From the NCBI GenBank assembly GCA_963830725.1, contig CAWHNO010000011.1, positions 124,001 through 188,000 of the forward strand: 64,000 bases of DNA. Direction: 5' to 3'. Origin of the DNA: DASSUW01 sp963830725. GTDB taxonomy: Bacteria > Actinomycetota > Thermoleophilia > Solirubrobacterales > Solirubrobacteraceae. The notes below the pieces were generated by a model. That model ran no database searches. It saw nothing but the letters and a program-made list of their open reading frames with translations, and was not told where the DNA came from. The position numbers and the translations under genes were made by a program. Below, piece after piece: positions 11,073 to 18,898 of this stretch. Each line of letters begins with the position of its first letter. The stretch's first letter is position 1.

Positions 11073-11695
11073 TCCGCGTCCTGCTCGCCGACGACCAGCG
11101 CGTCGTGCGCGAGGGGCTCGGCACGCTGCTCGGGCTGCTCGACGGCATCGAGCTGGTCGGCACGGCCGCCGACGGTGAGGAGGCGGTGGCGCTGGCGGCC
11201 CGGCACGATCCCGATGTCGTGCTGATGGACCTGCGGATGCCGCGCGTCGACGGCGTCGAGGCGATCCGGCGGCTGGCCGCGCGCGGCGAGCGCCCGCGCG
11301 CGATCGCGCTCACCACCTATGCCGACGACGCGTCGGTGCTGGGCGCGCTGCGGGCGGGCGCTCGCGGCTACCTGACCAAGGACGCCGGCGCCGAGCAGAT
11401 CCGCGCCGCCGTGCAGGCGGTGGCGCGCGGCGAGGCGGCGCTCGACCCGGCGGTCCAGCATCACGTCCTGGCGGCGCTCACCGAGCCCGCCTCGGAGCTG
11501 CCGGACGGACTGACCCCCCGCGAGGTCGAGGTGCTGCGGTTGATCGCCGAGGGCTTGACGAACACTGAGATCGCCGAGCGGCTCGTGGTGAGCGCTGCGA
11601 CGGTCAAGTCGCACGTCAACCACATCTTCGCCAAGGCCGGGGTGCGCGATCGCGCGCAGGCGGTCGTCTACGCCTACTCGCGTGGCCTCGTTTAA
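11069..11695 (+). CDS. NarL/FixJ-family response regulator
   Basis: The receiver domain spans residues 1-118, with the acidic pair ADDQ, phosphoacceptor Asp in VVLMDLRMPRVDG, the Thr in ALTTYADD and the Lys in LTKDAGAEQ. The LuxR-type HTH is at about 143-205 (LTPREVEVLRLIAEGLTNTE and AATVKSHVNHIFAKAGVRDR). The GTG at 11069 is the preferred start because it gives the conserved V-RVLLADDQ beginning and the 4-nt overlap with the kinase. The 3' end overlaps the convergent GH2 stop by 3 nt. It is the likely ligand of the palindromes at 9847-9919. Confidence 0.93.
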   Translation: MIRVLLADDQRVVREGLGTLLGLLDGIELVGTAADGEEAVALAARHDPDVVLMDLRMPRVDGVEAIRRLAARGERPRAIALTTYADDASVLGALRAGARGYLTKDAGAEQIRAAVQAVARGEAALDPAVQHHVLAALTEPASELPDGLTPREVEVLRLIAEGLTNTEIAERLVVSAATVKSHVNHIFAKAGVRDRAQAVVYAYSRGLV

Positions 11696-13548
11696 GGGAA
11701 CTGCGGCGTGGCTCGGTACCACCGCTGGACGTCGGCCCAGGCGGGCTTCGGCGTGCCGTCGTAGTGCAGCAGCGCCTTCTGGTGGATCGGCGACGCCGGG
11801 AACGGGTTGCCGCCGTCCCATTCGGGCCGCACGCGGAACTCGTTGATCGCCCAGTAGAGCGCGCCGCTGAGCCACGGCTTGGTGGCGAACACGCCCAGGT
11901 GGAAGTTCGCGAAGTCCTGCTGGAAGGCGTAGGTGCCCTTGTCCTCGACGGAGCCGTCGCGGTTGGCCTCGGCGCCGAACTCGGTGACCATCAGAGCGTC
12001 GCTCGGATAGCAGCGGCGGAGCGAGTCCAGATACGGGGAGAGCTTGTCGCGGTCGAACAGCGAGCCCTGCGGGCCGGGGTACCAGCCGAAGTAGTCGTTG
12101 ATGCCGATCACGTCGAGCGGGCGGTAGCGGGCCTGGCAACCGGCGCCCGGGTATCCGGCCACGGCCAGGCCGACCGGCCGGGTCGGGTCCAGGTCGCGGG
12201 CGGCGCGCGCCGCCCGCCTGATGTAGGTGCCCTGGGTCGGTCCCGGCTTCGACGACAGCTCGTTGGCGATCGACCAGATCAGGACCGACGGGTGGCTGCC
12301 GTTGGTCTCGATGTTGTGGCGCAGCTCGGCCACCGCGCGCGGCGTGATGTCGTCGATCAGCGAGCTCTTGTGCGCGTAGACCGGGATCTCGGACCAGATC
12401 AGCAGCCCCTCGCGGTCGGCGACCTCGTGGATGTAGGGGTGCATCGGGTAGTGGGTGCGCAGCATCGTCGCGCCGAGCTCCTTCGCCCGGTCGAGCAGCC
12501 AGCGCCGCCACGTGTTGTCGACCGCGAAGCCCTGCGAGGCACTGTCCTCGTGCAGGCCGACGCCGCGCAGCTGCACCGGCCGGCCGTTGAGCGTCAAGCG
12601 GCCTCCTGACACGTCGACCGAGCGCACGCCCGTGTGCACGTTCCAGCGGCCGGCGAGCCGCCCGCCGACGCGGACCTCGATCGCCGCCGGGTACAGGTAC
12701 GGGTCGCGCGGCGACCACAGGTGCGGGTCGCGCAGGGTCAGCGAGCCGCGGAAGCCGGCGCTCTCGCCCGGTCGGAGCGAGCTCGTGCCGAGTCGCACGC
12801 TCTGATCGCCGAACGTGCCGCTGACCGTGGCGCGCCGGCGGCCGGAGCTCACGTTCCGCACGCGCGCCTGCAGCACGGCGGTGGCATCGCAGGTCGCGCA
12901 GCGCAGGCGCGGGGTGACGAGCGCCGACTGGATCTGGAGCGAGGTCAGCCGCTGAAGGTAGACCTCGCGCAGGATGCCGCCGTAGTTCCACCAGCCGCCG
13001 GTGGGCAGCCGTGTGCGCGGGCTGATGCGCCCGGGCGGGAGGTCGGTCGCCGTGCGGCGCGAGTCGACGCGCACGACGAGCCGATTGACGCCGCGGCGAT
13101 TCAGGCCCTCGAGCAGCACGGTGAAGGGCAGGTACGCGCCCGCGTGCGAGCCGACCGCTCGGCCGTTGAGCCACACGCGCGAGCGGTAGTTGACCGACTC
13201 GAAGCGCACCGCCCAGTCGAGCGCGGCGCCGGCGCTCGGCAGCTCGAAGTCCTTGCGGTACCAGCCGACCGAGCCGTTCATCGAGGCCACGGAGTGGTCG
13301 CCGACGTTCCAGGCGTGCGGCACCCGGACGGTGGTCCAGCCGGCGGTGCTGCGCTGCCGGTGGTAGCGCCGGCGCACACCACGGTCGGCGGCGTCGAGCC
13401 GGAACAGCCAGTCGCCCTCCATCAGGTAGCGGCCCTCCGGTCCGTCCTGCGAGAGCGTCCTGGCGGTCGGCGTGTCCGCCGCCTGCGCGGCCGCCGGAGC
13501 GGCGAGAGCGAGCAGCAGGAGTCCGAGGGCGAGCCGCATCGCGGGCAT
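11692..13548 (-). CDS. Secreted glycoside hydrolase family 2 (beta-galactosidase/beta-glucuronidase-like)
   Basis: About 618 residues. An N-terminal signal peptide (MRLALGLLLLALAAPAAAQA) is followed by the jelly-roll sugar-binding domain (WTTVRVPHAWNVGDHS, SRVWLNGRAVGSHAGAY), an immunoglobulin-like domain and a TIM barrel (RGVGLHEDSASQG). The acid/base Glu lies in WSIANEL (near residue 429), and the nucleophile Glu in VTEFGAE (near 523). The start can be ATG 13548 or 13539; the former begins one base after the upstream gene's stop. Domain order and catalytic motifs support GH2, and exact linkage specificity cannot be told. It acts outside the cell. Confidence 0.9.
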   Translation of the reverse strand: MPAMRLALGLLLLALAAPAAAQAADTPTARTLSQDGPEGRYLMEGDWLFRLDAADRGVRRRYHRQRSTAGWTTVRVPHAWNVGDHSVASMNGSVGWYRKDFELPSAGAALDWAVRFESVNYRSRVWLNGRAVGSHAGAYLPFTVLLEGLNRRGVNRLVVRVDSRRTATDLPPGRISPRTRLPTGGWWNYGGILREVYLQRLTSLQIQSALVTPRLRCATCDATAVLQARVRNVSSGRRRATVSGTFGDQSVRLGTSSLRPGESAGFRGSLTLRDPHLWSPRDPYLYPAAIEVRVGGRLAGRWNVHTGVRSVDVSGGRLTLNGRPVQLRGVGLHEDSASQGFAVDNTWRRWLLDRAKELGATMLRTHYPMHPYIHEVADREGLLIWSEIPVYAHKSSLIDDITPRAVAELRHNIETNGSHPSVLIWSIANELSSKPGPTQGTYIRRAARAARDLDPTRPVGLAVAGYPGAGCQARYRPLDVIGINDYFGWYPGPQGSLFDRDKLSPYLDSLRRCYPSDALMVTEFGAEANRDGSVEDKGTYAFQQDFANFHLGVFATKPWLSGALYWAINEFRVRPEWDGGNPFPASPIHQKALLHYDGTPKPAWADVQRWYRATPQFP

Positions 13549-13549
13549 A

Positions 13550-13996
13550 TTAGGCGCAGCCCTCGTCGCCCCCGATGGGGGCCGAGATCGACAGCAGCTC
13601 GACATCGGCGCCGGTCAGCGGGCCGTCGCGCCGTACGCGCACGCACTGGACCACGGGCTGGGAGTCGCCCGCCCGCCACGCGACGCGCCCGACTCCGGTG
13701 CCGCGCGTCAGCGCCACCTGCACGGACGGCGTGTAGTTGAGGATCTCGACCCGGCCGGGCCGCTCGAGCTCCGCCACGCGCGTGCGGGTGACCTCTGCGC
13801 AGGCTGGCTCGGCACGGCAGGCGGGCAGCTCGGCCAGCACGCCGGCGGTATCGCCCGCCGCCTGCGCCTCGAGCAGCGCGAGCACGCGCGAGCGTTCGTC
13901 CCCGGCCCCGGTCAGGGCGCGCGCGAGGAGCGCCGAGAAGCCCAGGAACAGGAAGGCCGCGAAGCCGATGAGGATGAGGGTGCGCCCGCGCCGCAT
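13550..13996 (-). CDS. Membrane-anchored hypothetical protein
   Basis: 148 residues from ATG 13996. A basic N-terminus and one hydrophobic helix (LILIGFAAFLFLGFSALLA, about residues 7-25) suggest a signal anchor. The extracytoplasmic part contains four cysteines, CRAEPAC plus VVQCVR and a terminal GCA, that could form disulfides. No family was recognised. It lies directly upstream of the secreted GH2 gene, one base from its start, and after another hypothetical gene, so the three may be co-transcribed. Confidence 0.6.
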   Translation of the reverse strand: MRRGRTLILIGFAAFLFLGFSALLARALTGAGDERSRVLALLEAQAAGDTAGVLAELPACRAEPACAEVTRTRVAELERPGRVEILNYTPSVQVALTRGTGVGRVAWRAGDSQPVVQCVRVRRDGPLTGADVELLSISAPIGGDEGCA

Positions 13997-14724
13997 TCGG
14001 CGCGCCAGGCTAGAGGCCAGCCCGCTTCCATGAAGTCGTCGCCGGACAGCTCCAGGAAGCGCTGCACGCTCGCCTCCTGATGGCTGAGCTGCTCGGCCAT
14101 CCGCCGTGCGTGCTCGGAGGCGGCGTCGAGGAAGTCCTCGAGGCAGCGCTCCGGATCGTCGGGCAGCGGATATACGCGCGCGACGTCCTGCTGCACGCAG
14201 ACGATGCCCATCGGCGGCCGCCCCTCGGCCAGCGGCCGCGCGCTGCAGACGGCGGTCACAACGATCTGGCGCTCGGGAGCCACCAGCGCCGCGGGCAGGA
14301 GGCGGTGGGCCGGAAGGTCGACGTCGAGGGCGATCCGCCGGTCGACCTCCACGTGGCTGTGCGCCAGATCGCAGAGCGGCTCGCGCCAGATGTCGAGCAC
14401 GGTGTCGGCGCCGACCAGCGCGTCGCGCATCGCGGCGGCCTGCTCGGCATACAGGTGCTCGGCCTCCTCACGATCCTCGGCGGCGGCGAGGTCGAGGTCG
14501 CACGGCACGCGCAGCAGCTCGTCGGGGGCCACGGCCGAGCCGGCGCCGCGGCCGCCGTTGGTCACGTAGGTCTGGATCGTCCCGAGGTCACGGCGGCCAT
14601 GGAAGACCACGGTCAGCTCCTCGCACAGCGGAAGGCCGGCGACGCGCAGGGCGACCGCGGCGGTGGCCTCCTTGTCCAAGAGGGCCCGCCGAAGGAGATC
14701 GTCGGCGTGCTCGTGGTGGTCCAT
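13912..14724 (-). CDS. Hypothetical protein, probably with a frameshifted 3' end
   Basis: A soluble, acidic protein of about 238-270 residues from ATG 14724 (MDHHEHADDLLRRALLDKE). No recognised domain, signal peptide or membrane helix was seen. As read, the last 30 or so residues are low-complexity Ser/Ala/Pro and overlap the next gene by 85 bp. A one-base removal upstream would instead end it at the TAG at 14010-14012, 14 bp before that gene's ATG, which is more natural. Function unknown. Confidence 0.55.
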   Translation of the reverse strand: MDHHEHADDLLRRALLDKEATAAVALRVAGLPLCEELTVVFHGRRDLGTIQTYVTNGGRGAGSAVAPDELLRVPCDLDLAAAEDREEAEHLYAEQAAAMRDALVGADTVLDIWREPLCDLAHSHVEVDRRIALDVDLPAHRLLPAALVAPERQIVVTAVCSARPLAEGRPPMGIVCVQQDVARVYPLPDDPERCLEDFLDAASEHARRMAEQLSHQEASVQRFLELSGDDFMEAGWPLAWRAECGAGAPSSSSASRPSCSWASRRSSRAP

Positions 14725-14817
14725 GTGACTTGGTTATCGACATATTTACCGCACGCCGGAGATTGCAACACCGACCGTTCGACTGGGTCGCATCGACCGC
14801 GGGTAGAGTGCGGCGCC

Positions 14818-15094
14818 ATGGGGCTGCTCTACAAGCCGTTCGGGATCGTGCTCGGCATCCTCGCCGGCATGGTCGGCAAGCGCGCTGTTCACCGTGGTCT
14901 GGGAGAAGATCGACGACGAGGAGCCGCCCGAGCCGACGACCGAGGAGGCGTCCTGGCTGCGTGTCCTGGCCGTCGCCGCGCTCCAGGGCGTGATCTTCCG
15001 CGCCACCCGCGTCGCCGTCGACCGCTACGGCGCGATCGGCTGGCGCTATCTCACGGGGACGTGGCCGGGGGAGAAGCGCCCCGACCCCGAGTAA
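14818..15094 (+). CDS. DUF4235 small membrane protein, frameshifted
   Basis: It starts at ATG 14818 (MGLLYKPFGIVLGILAGMVG), the hallmark N-terminus of DUF4235. After a break near 14884, where dropping one base gives GKALFTVVWEKID, the rest reads through the typical second half LAVAALQGVIFRATRVAVDR and YLTGTWPG. About 91 residues with two hydrophobic segments. DUF4235 proteins are common in actinobacteria and of unknown function. It is divergent from the 14724 gene over 93 bp. Confidence 0.75.
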
Positions 15095-15136
15095 TCAAGG
15101 CGCTCGCGCGAGCTTGCGAGTGCGAGTAAGCCGCAC

Positions 15137-15427
15137 TCATCGTTTCCTGATGACAAAGCCACGCTCGCGGAAGACCTGCAGCGCACCTTCGAAGGCGGCG
15201 AAGTCGCGGGCGAGGAGCAGGTCGATCGGCCGGCCGACTGGCCCATCGGTTCGTAACCAACGCTTGAGCGCGCTCTCGTCGTGATCGGCGATCAGGTCGA
15301 GCAGGATCGGCAGCTCCGGCTTGTGATCGAGATCGCCCGCGACGACCTCGAGCGGGTCGGCGTCGAGGATCGTGAGCAGCTCCTCGTCGGAGAGGCCGAG
15401 CAGATCCTGGAGCTGCGCGGCCGGCAT
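15137..15427 (-). CDS. Small hypothetical protein
   Basis: 96 residues from ATG 15427 (MPAAQLQDLLGLSDEELLTI). It is acidic and probably all-helical, with a basic C-terminus (VFRERGFVIRKR). The N-terminal part resembles short helical motifs of antitoxin-like or regulatory small proteins, but I cannot assign a family. The reading frame is open further upstream, yet that stretch overlaps the divergent lipoprotein gene and has compositional bias only, so the internal ATG is preferred. Confidence 0.5.
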   Translation of the reverse strand: MPAAQLQDLLGLSDEELLTILDADPLEVVAGDLDHKPELPILLDLIADHDESALKRWLRTDGPVGRPIDLLLARDFAAFEGALQVFRERGFVIRKR

Positions 15428-15452
15428 GCCTGACACCGTATCGTGACGGCTC

Positions 15453-16244
15453 GTGCCGGCCAGACCGCACGTCGGCGCGAAGCTGGCGGTTCTTGCCGCG
15501 GCGGCCGGTCTCGCGCTCCCAGCCTGCGGCGACGCGCCGCAACAGCCCATCCCCGACGCCGCCGGCAGGAGCGACAAGGCCGGCACGCCCGCCGCCGGCG
15601 CCGCTGAGCGCCCCAAGCGGGGCCGCCCACCCGGCGGAACCGCGCTCGCCGCCCTCGGCGCGCTGACCGTCAAGGGCCGCGCGCCGAAGACCGGCTACGA
15701 CCGCGAGCAGTTCGGGGGCGATTGGGCGTCGATCGACGGCTGCGACATGCGTCAGCGAATCCTCCGGCGCGACCTGCGCCGCATCATCTACGAGGCCGGC
15801 TCGGACTGCGAGGTCTCGAGCGGCATCCTCGACGACCGCTACACCGCGCAGACGATCATCTTCCACCGCGGCGGCGCGAGCGAGGTCGACGTCGATCACG
15901 TCGTCGCGCTCGGCGACGCCTGGCAGAAGGGCGCGCAGCAGTGGAGCGACCGGCGCCGCGTGAGCTTCGCCAACGACCCGCTGAACCTGCTCGCCTCGGA
16001 GGCGTCGGCCAACCGCTCCAAGGGCGATTCGGACGCCGCGAGCTGGCTGCCGCCGAACAAGCGGTTTCGCTGCGACTACGTCGCCCGCCAGATCGCGGTG
16101 AAACGCCGCTACGGGGCCTGGGTGACCGCCGCCGAGCGCGACCAGATGGCGCGCGTGCTCGCGCGCTGCCCGGACACCAGGGTGCCGACGCTCAGAACAG
16201 CTGGTTCTCTCCGCCGAACACCTCGGAGACCGAGTCGTCGGTGA
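15453..16244 (+). CDS. HNH endonuclease-family (DUF1524-like) putative lipoprotein
   Basis: 263 residues from GTG 15453. The N-terminus has a signal peptide with lipobox-like LALPACG (Cys near residue 25). A Pro/Ala-rich linker of about 40 residues follows. The globular part carries the DUF1524/GmrSD-type HNH signature: EVDVDHVVALGDAWQKGA, then NDPLNLLASEASANRSKGD and SWLPPN. This is the family of exported nucleases found in actinobacteria. It probably hydrolyses extracellular DNA at the cell surface. The last 53 bp overlap the convergent prs gene, so the real stop may be earlier if an indel is present. Confidence 0.8.
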   Translation: MPARPHVGAKLAVLAAAAGLALPACGDAPQQPIPDAAGRSDKAGTPAAGAAERPKRGRPPGGTALAALGALTVKGRAPKTGYDREQFGGDWASIDGCDMRQRILRRDLRRIIYEAGSDCEVSSGILDDRYTAQTIIFHRGGASEVDVDHVVALGDAWQKGAQQWSDRRRVSFANDPLNLLASEASANRSKGDSDAASWLPPNKRFRCDYVARQIAVKRRYGAWVTAAERDQMARVLARCPDTRVPTLRTAGSLRRTPRRPSRR

Positions 16245-17265
16245 AGATGCGGCGGATCGTGTCGGTGAGGATGTCGGCCACCGACAGCACCTTGATGTTG
16301 CCGGGGGCGCCCTGGCGCAGCGGGATCGTGTCGGTCACCACGACCTGCTCGAAGCCCGCGGCGTCGAGGTTCTCGAACGCGTTGCCGGACAGCACCGCGT
16401 GCGTGGCGGCGGCGAAGACGCACTTGGCGCCCTCGTCCTTGACGGTCTCGGCGGCCGCGCGCAGCGTGCCCGCCGTATCGATGATGTCGTCGAGGATCAC
16501 GGCCGTCTTGTCCTTGACGTCGCCGATCACGTAGGCGATCTCGGCGACCTGCTGGGCGGGCCGCTCCTTGTTGAGGATCGCCAGCTCGGCGCCCACCTTC
16601 TCGGCGAACTTCTTGGCGAGCTTCACGCGGCCGGCGTCCGGCGACACGATGACCAGGTCGTCGAGCTGCATGTCGCGGAAGTACTGGGTGAGCATGAACA
16701 TCGCCGTCATGTGGTCGACGGGCTTGGAGAAGAAGCCCTGGATCTGACCGGCGTGCAGGTCCATGGTCAGCACCCGGTCGGCCCCCGCGGTCTCGAGCAT
16801 GCGGGCGACGAGACGGGCGGAGATCGGCTCGCGGCCCATCGACTTCTTGTCCTGCCGCGAGTAGCCGTACCACGGGCTGACGGCGATCACGCGGTGGGCG
16901 GACGCGCCGACCGCGGCGTCGACCATCAGCAGCAGCTCCATCACCGCGTCGTTCGCCGTGATCCCCGTCTCCGGGTTGCCGCACGTGGGCTGGACGATGA
17001 AGAGGTCCGACCCGCGGATCGACTCCTCGAAGCGGCAGTAGACCTCGCCGTTGGAGAAGGTGCGGGTGGTGACGCCGCCGAGCGAGACGCCGAGCTTCTC
17101 GGCGATGCGGTCCGCGAGCGCCGGGTTGGCCCGCCCCGAGACCACCATCAAGCGCTTGTCGTACTCGACGGCGAGCGACGAGCCGAGGTGGGCGATCCGG
17201 GGTTCCAGCGCGCTCACGACGCCTCGGAGTGTACGACTCGCGGGGGACGTCGTCGCCCCGCTCAT
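16192..17265 (-). CDS. prs: Ribose-phosphate pyrophosphokinase (PRPP synthase)
   Basis: The enzyme makes PRPP from ribose 5-phosphate and ATP. Class I signatures are present: FSNGEVYCRFEESIRG, the divalent-ion/ATP loop VSPWYGYSRQDKK, MDLHAGQIQGFF, and the PRPP-binding VILDDIIDTAGTL. The ATG at 17265 overlaps the glmU TGA by one base, with a GTG just before it at 17268. A further GTG (giving MSALEPRIAHLG) is possible, since the first 15-20 residues are not conserved in the family. The prs gene follows glmU, the usual nucleotide-sugar/PRPP pair. Confidence 0.95.
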   Translation of the reverse strand: MSGATTSPASRTLRGVVSALEPRIAHLGSSLAVEYDKRLMVVSGRANPALADRIAEKLGVSLGGVTTRTFSNGEVYCRFEESIRGSDLFIVQPTCGNPETGITANDAVMELLLMVDAAVGASAHRVIAVSPWYGYSRQDKKSMGREPISARLVARMLETAGADRVLTMDLHAGQIQGFFSKPVDHMTAMFMLTQYFRDMQLDDLVIVSPDAGRVKLAKKFAEKVGAELAILNKERPAQQVAEIAYVIGDVKDKTAVILDDIIDTAGTLRAAAETVKDEGAKCVFAAATHAVLSGNAFENLDAAGFEQVVVTDTIPLRQGAPGNIKVLSVADILTDTIRRIFTDDSVSEVFGGENQLF

Positions 17266-18632
17266 CACTCCTTGCGATCCGCGTAGCCCTCGATGTTCTT
17301 CTGGCGCCCGCGCGAGATGGCGAGAGCGCCGGGCGGCACGTTGAGCGTGACCACCGTCCCGGCCCCCGTGTACGCCCTGTCGCCCACCGTGACCGGGGCG
17401 ACGAAGGTGGTGTCGACGCTGGTCTTGACGCCCGCGCCGATCGTGGTCCGGTGCTTGTTGCGCCCGTCGTAGTTGGCGGTGACGTTGCCCGCGCCGATGT
17501 TGGTCCCCTCGCCGATGTCGGCGTCGCCGATGTAGGAGAGGTGCGGGACCTTGGTGCCGGGACCGATCTCGGAGTTCTTGATCTCCACGAAGGTGCCGGC
17601 CTTGGCCTTCGGGTGCAGGTGCGCGTCGGGGCGCAGGTACGCGAACGGGCCGACGAGGGCGCCGTCGTCGACCCGCGCGCCGGTGAGGTGCGACTGCAGG
17701 ATCGTGACGCCGTCGCCGACCTGGGTGTCGATCAGCGTGCTCATGGCGCCGATGTGGCTGCCGGCGCCGATGGCGGTGGCGCCCTTGAGCTGGGCGAACG
17801 GCTCGACCGTGGTGTCGCGACCGATCGCGACCGTGGCGTCGATGCGCGTGGAGGCGGGGTCGACGATCGTCACGCCGTCGCGCATCAGCCGCTCGTGGAT
17901 CCGCCGCTGCGCGACCCGCTGGGCGTAGGCGAGGTCGACCCGGTCGTCGACGCCGTGGGTGAGATCGGGGTCGCCGATGATGTGCGCCGCCACCTTGCCC
18001 CCGGCCGCGCGCACCGCGGGCAGCACGTCGGGCAGGTAGAGCTCGCCCTGGGCGTTGTCCGTGTCAAGCGTCTGCAGCGCGGCGGCCAGCGCGCCGCCGT
18101 CGAACGCGTAGACGCCGGTGTTGACCTCGCGGATCGCCAGCTCCTCCTCGGTCGCGTCGCCGGCCGTCTTGGCCTCGGCCACGCGCAGGACCGAACCGTC
18201 CTCGCCGCGGATCACGCGCCCGTACGTGCCGGGCTCGTCGAGCTCCATCGTCGCCATCGTCGCCGCCGCCCCCTCGGCCTCGTGCGCCTCGACCAGCTCG
18301 CGGATCGCCTCGGCGGTCAGCAGCGCGACGTCGCCGTTGATGACCACCACCGTGGCCGACGCGTCGAGCAGCGACGCGGCCGCCGCCACGGCGTCGCCGG
18401 TCCCCCGAGGCTCGGCCTGCACGGCGACCTCGACACCCTCCGGCAGATGCTCCTCCAGCCTCCGCTTCGGGTTGTCGACCACGATCACCCGGCCGGCGCC
18501 GGCGTCGCGCGCGGCCGCGACCGGCCACGCGATCAGCGGCCGCCCGCACAGCGGGTGCAGGACCTTGGGGACGGCGGAGCGCATGCGGGTGCCCTCGCCG
18601 GCGGCGAGGATCACGACGGTGGGTTCAGACAC
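17265..18632 (-). CDS. glmU: Bifunctional UDP-N-acetylglucosamine pyrophosphorylase/glucosamine-1-phosphate N-acetyltransferase
   Basis: GlmU makes UDP-GlcNAc for peptidoglycan. The 455-residue protein starts at GTG 18632. The N-terminal uridyltransferase domain has VILAAGEGTRMRSAVPKVLH, and the C-terminal part is a left-handed beta-helix of hexapeptide repeats. Acetyltransferase landmarks are KAGTFVEIKNSEIGPGTKVP (family K-F-EIK), the HLSYIGDADIG histidine and GAGNVTANYDG. Length is normal. It is the first gene of glmU-prs. Its start is 77 bp from the tRNA-Gln gene on the other strand. Confidence 0.96.
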   Translation of the reverse strand: MSEPTVVILAAGEGTRMRSAVPKVLHPLCGRPLIAWPVAAARDAGAGRVIVVDNPKRRLEEHLPEGVEVAVQAEPRGTGDAVAAAASLLDASATVVVINGDVALLTAEAIRELVEAHEAEGAAATMATMELDEPGTYGRVIRGEDGSVLRVAEAKTAGDATEEELAIREVNTGVYAFDGGALAAALQTLDTDNAQGELYLPDVLPAVRAAGGKVAAHIIGDPDLTHGVDDRVDLAYAQRVAQRRIHERLMRDGVTIVDPASTRIDATVAIGRDTTVEPFAQLKGATAIGAGSHIGAMSTLIDTQVGDGVTILQSHLTGARVDDGALVGPFAYLRPDAHLHPKAKAGTFVEIKNSEIGPGTKVPHLSYIGDADIGEGTNIGAGNVTANYDGRNKHRTTIGAGVKTSVDTTFVAPVTVGDRAYTGAGTVVTLNVPPGALAISRGRQKNIEGYADRKE

Positions 18633-18709
18633 GCGGGCATCGTAGTATCGGCTTCGCGCATCGACGTGTTCGGGCCGTTTGTGTCTCCGAACGGAGGTGC
18701 GTCAATTAC

Positions 18710-18781
18710 TGGGGGGTGGTGCAATCGGCAGCACTCTAGGTTTTGGTCCTAGCGATCCCGGTTCGAGTCCGGGCCCCCCAG
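18710..18781 (+). tRNA. tRNA-Gln (anticodon TTG)
   Basis: The 72-nt cloverleaf has acceptor TGGGGGG pairing with CCCCCCA, discriminator G and no encoded CCA. The anticodon arm is CTAGG-TTTTGGT-CCTAG, so the anticodon is TTG. The T arm is CCCGG-TTCGAGT-CCGGG. The U1-A72 pair and G73 are tRNA-Gln identity features. It is followed by two hairpins that could end transcription. Confidence 0.96.
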
Positions 18782-18814
18782 CTCAACGGACGAGACCGCA
18801 TCACCGATCGAGAG

Positions 18815-18855
18815 ATCCGACCGGGTGCGGTCGGATTTCCGGCCACATGGCCGGA
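18815..18855 (+). terminator. Tandem hairpins downstream of tRNA-Gln
   Basis: The first stem is ATCCGACC/GGTCGGAT (18815-18836, 6-nt loop), followed by TTCC. The second is TCCGGCC-ACAT-GGCCGGA (18838-18855). There is no long T tract, so this would be an atypical terminator or processing signal for the tRNA. It ends 43 bp before the S55 gene start. Confidence 0.5.
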
Positions 18856-18898
18856 GTGGGTTTCCGTTCCGGGTCCTCGTCACTAGGCTGGCGCCTCC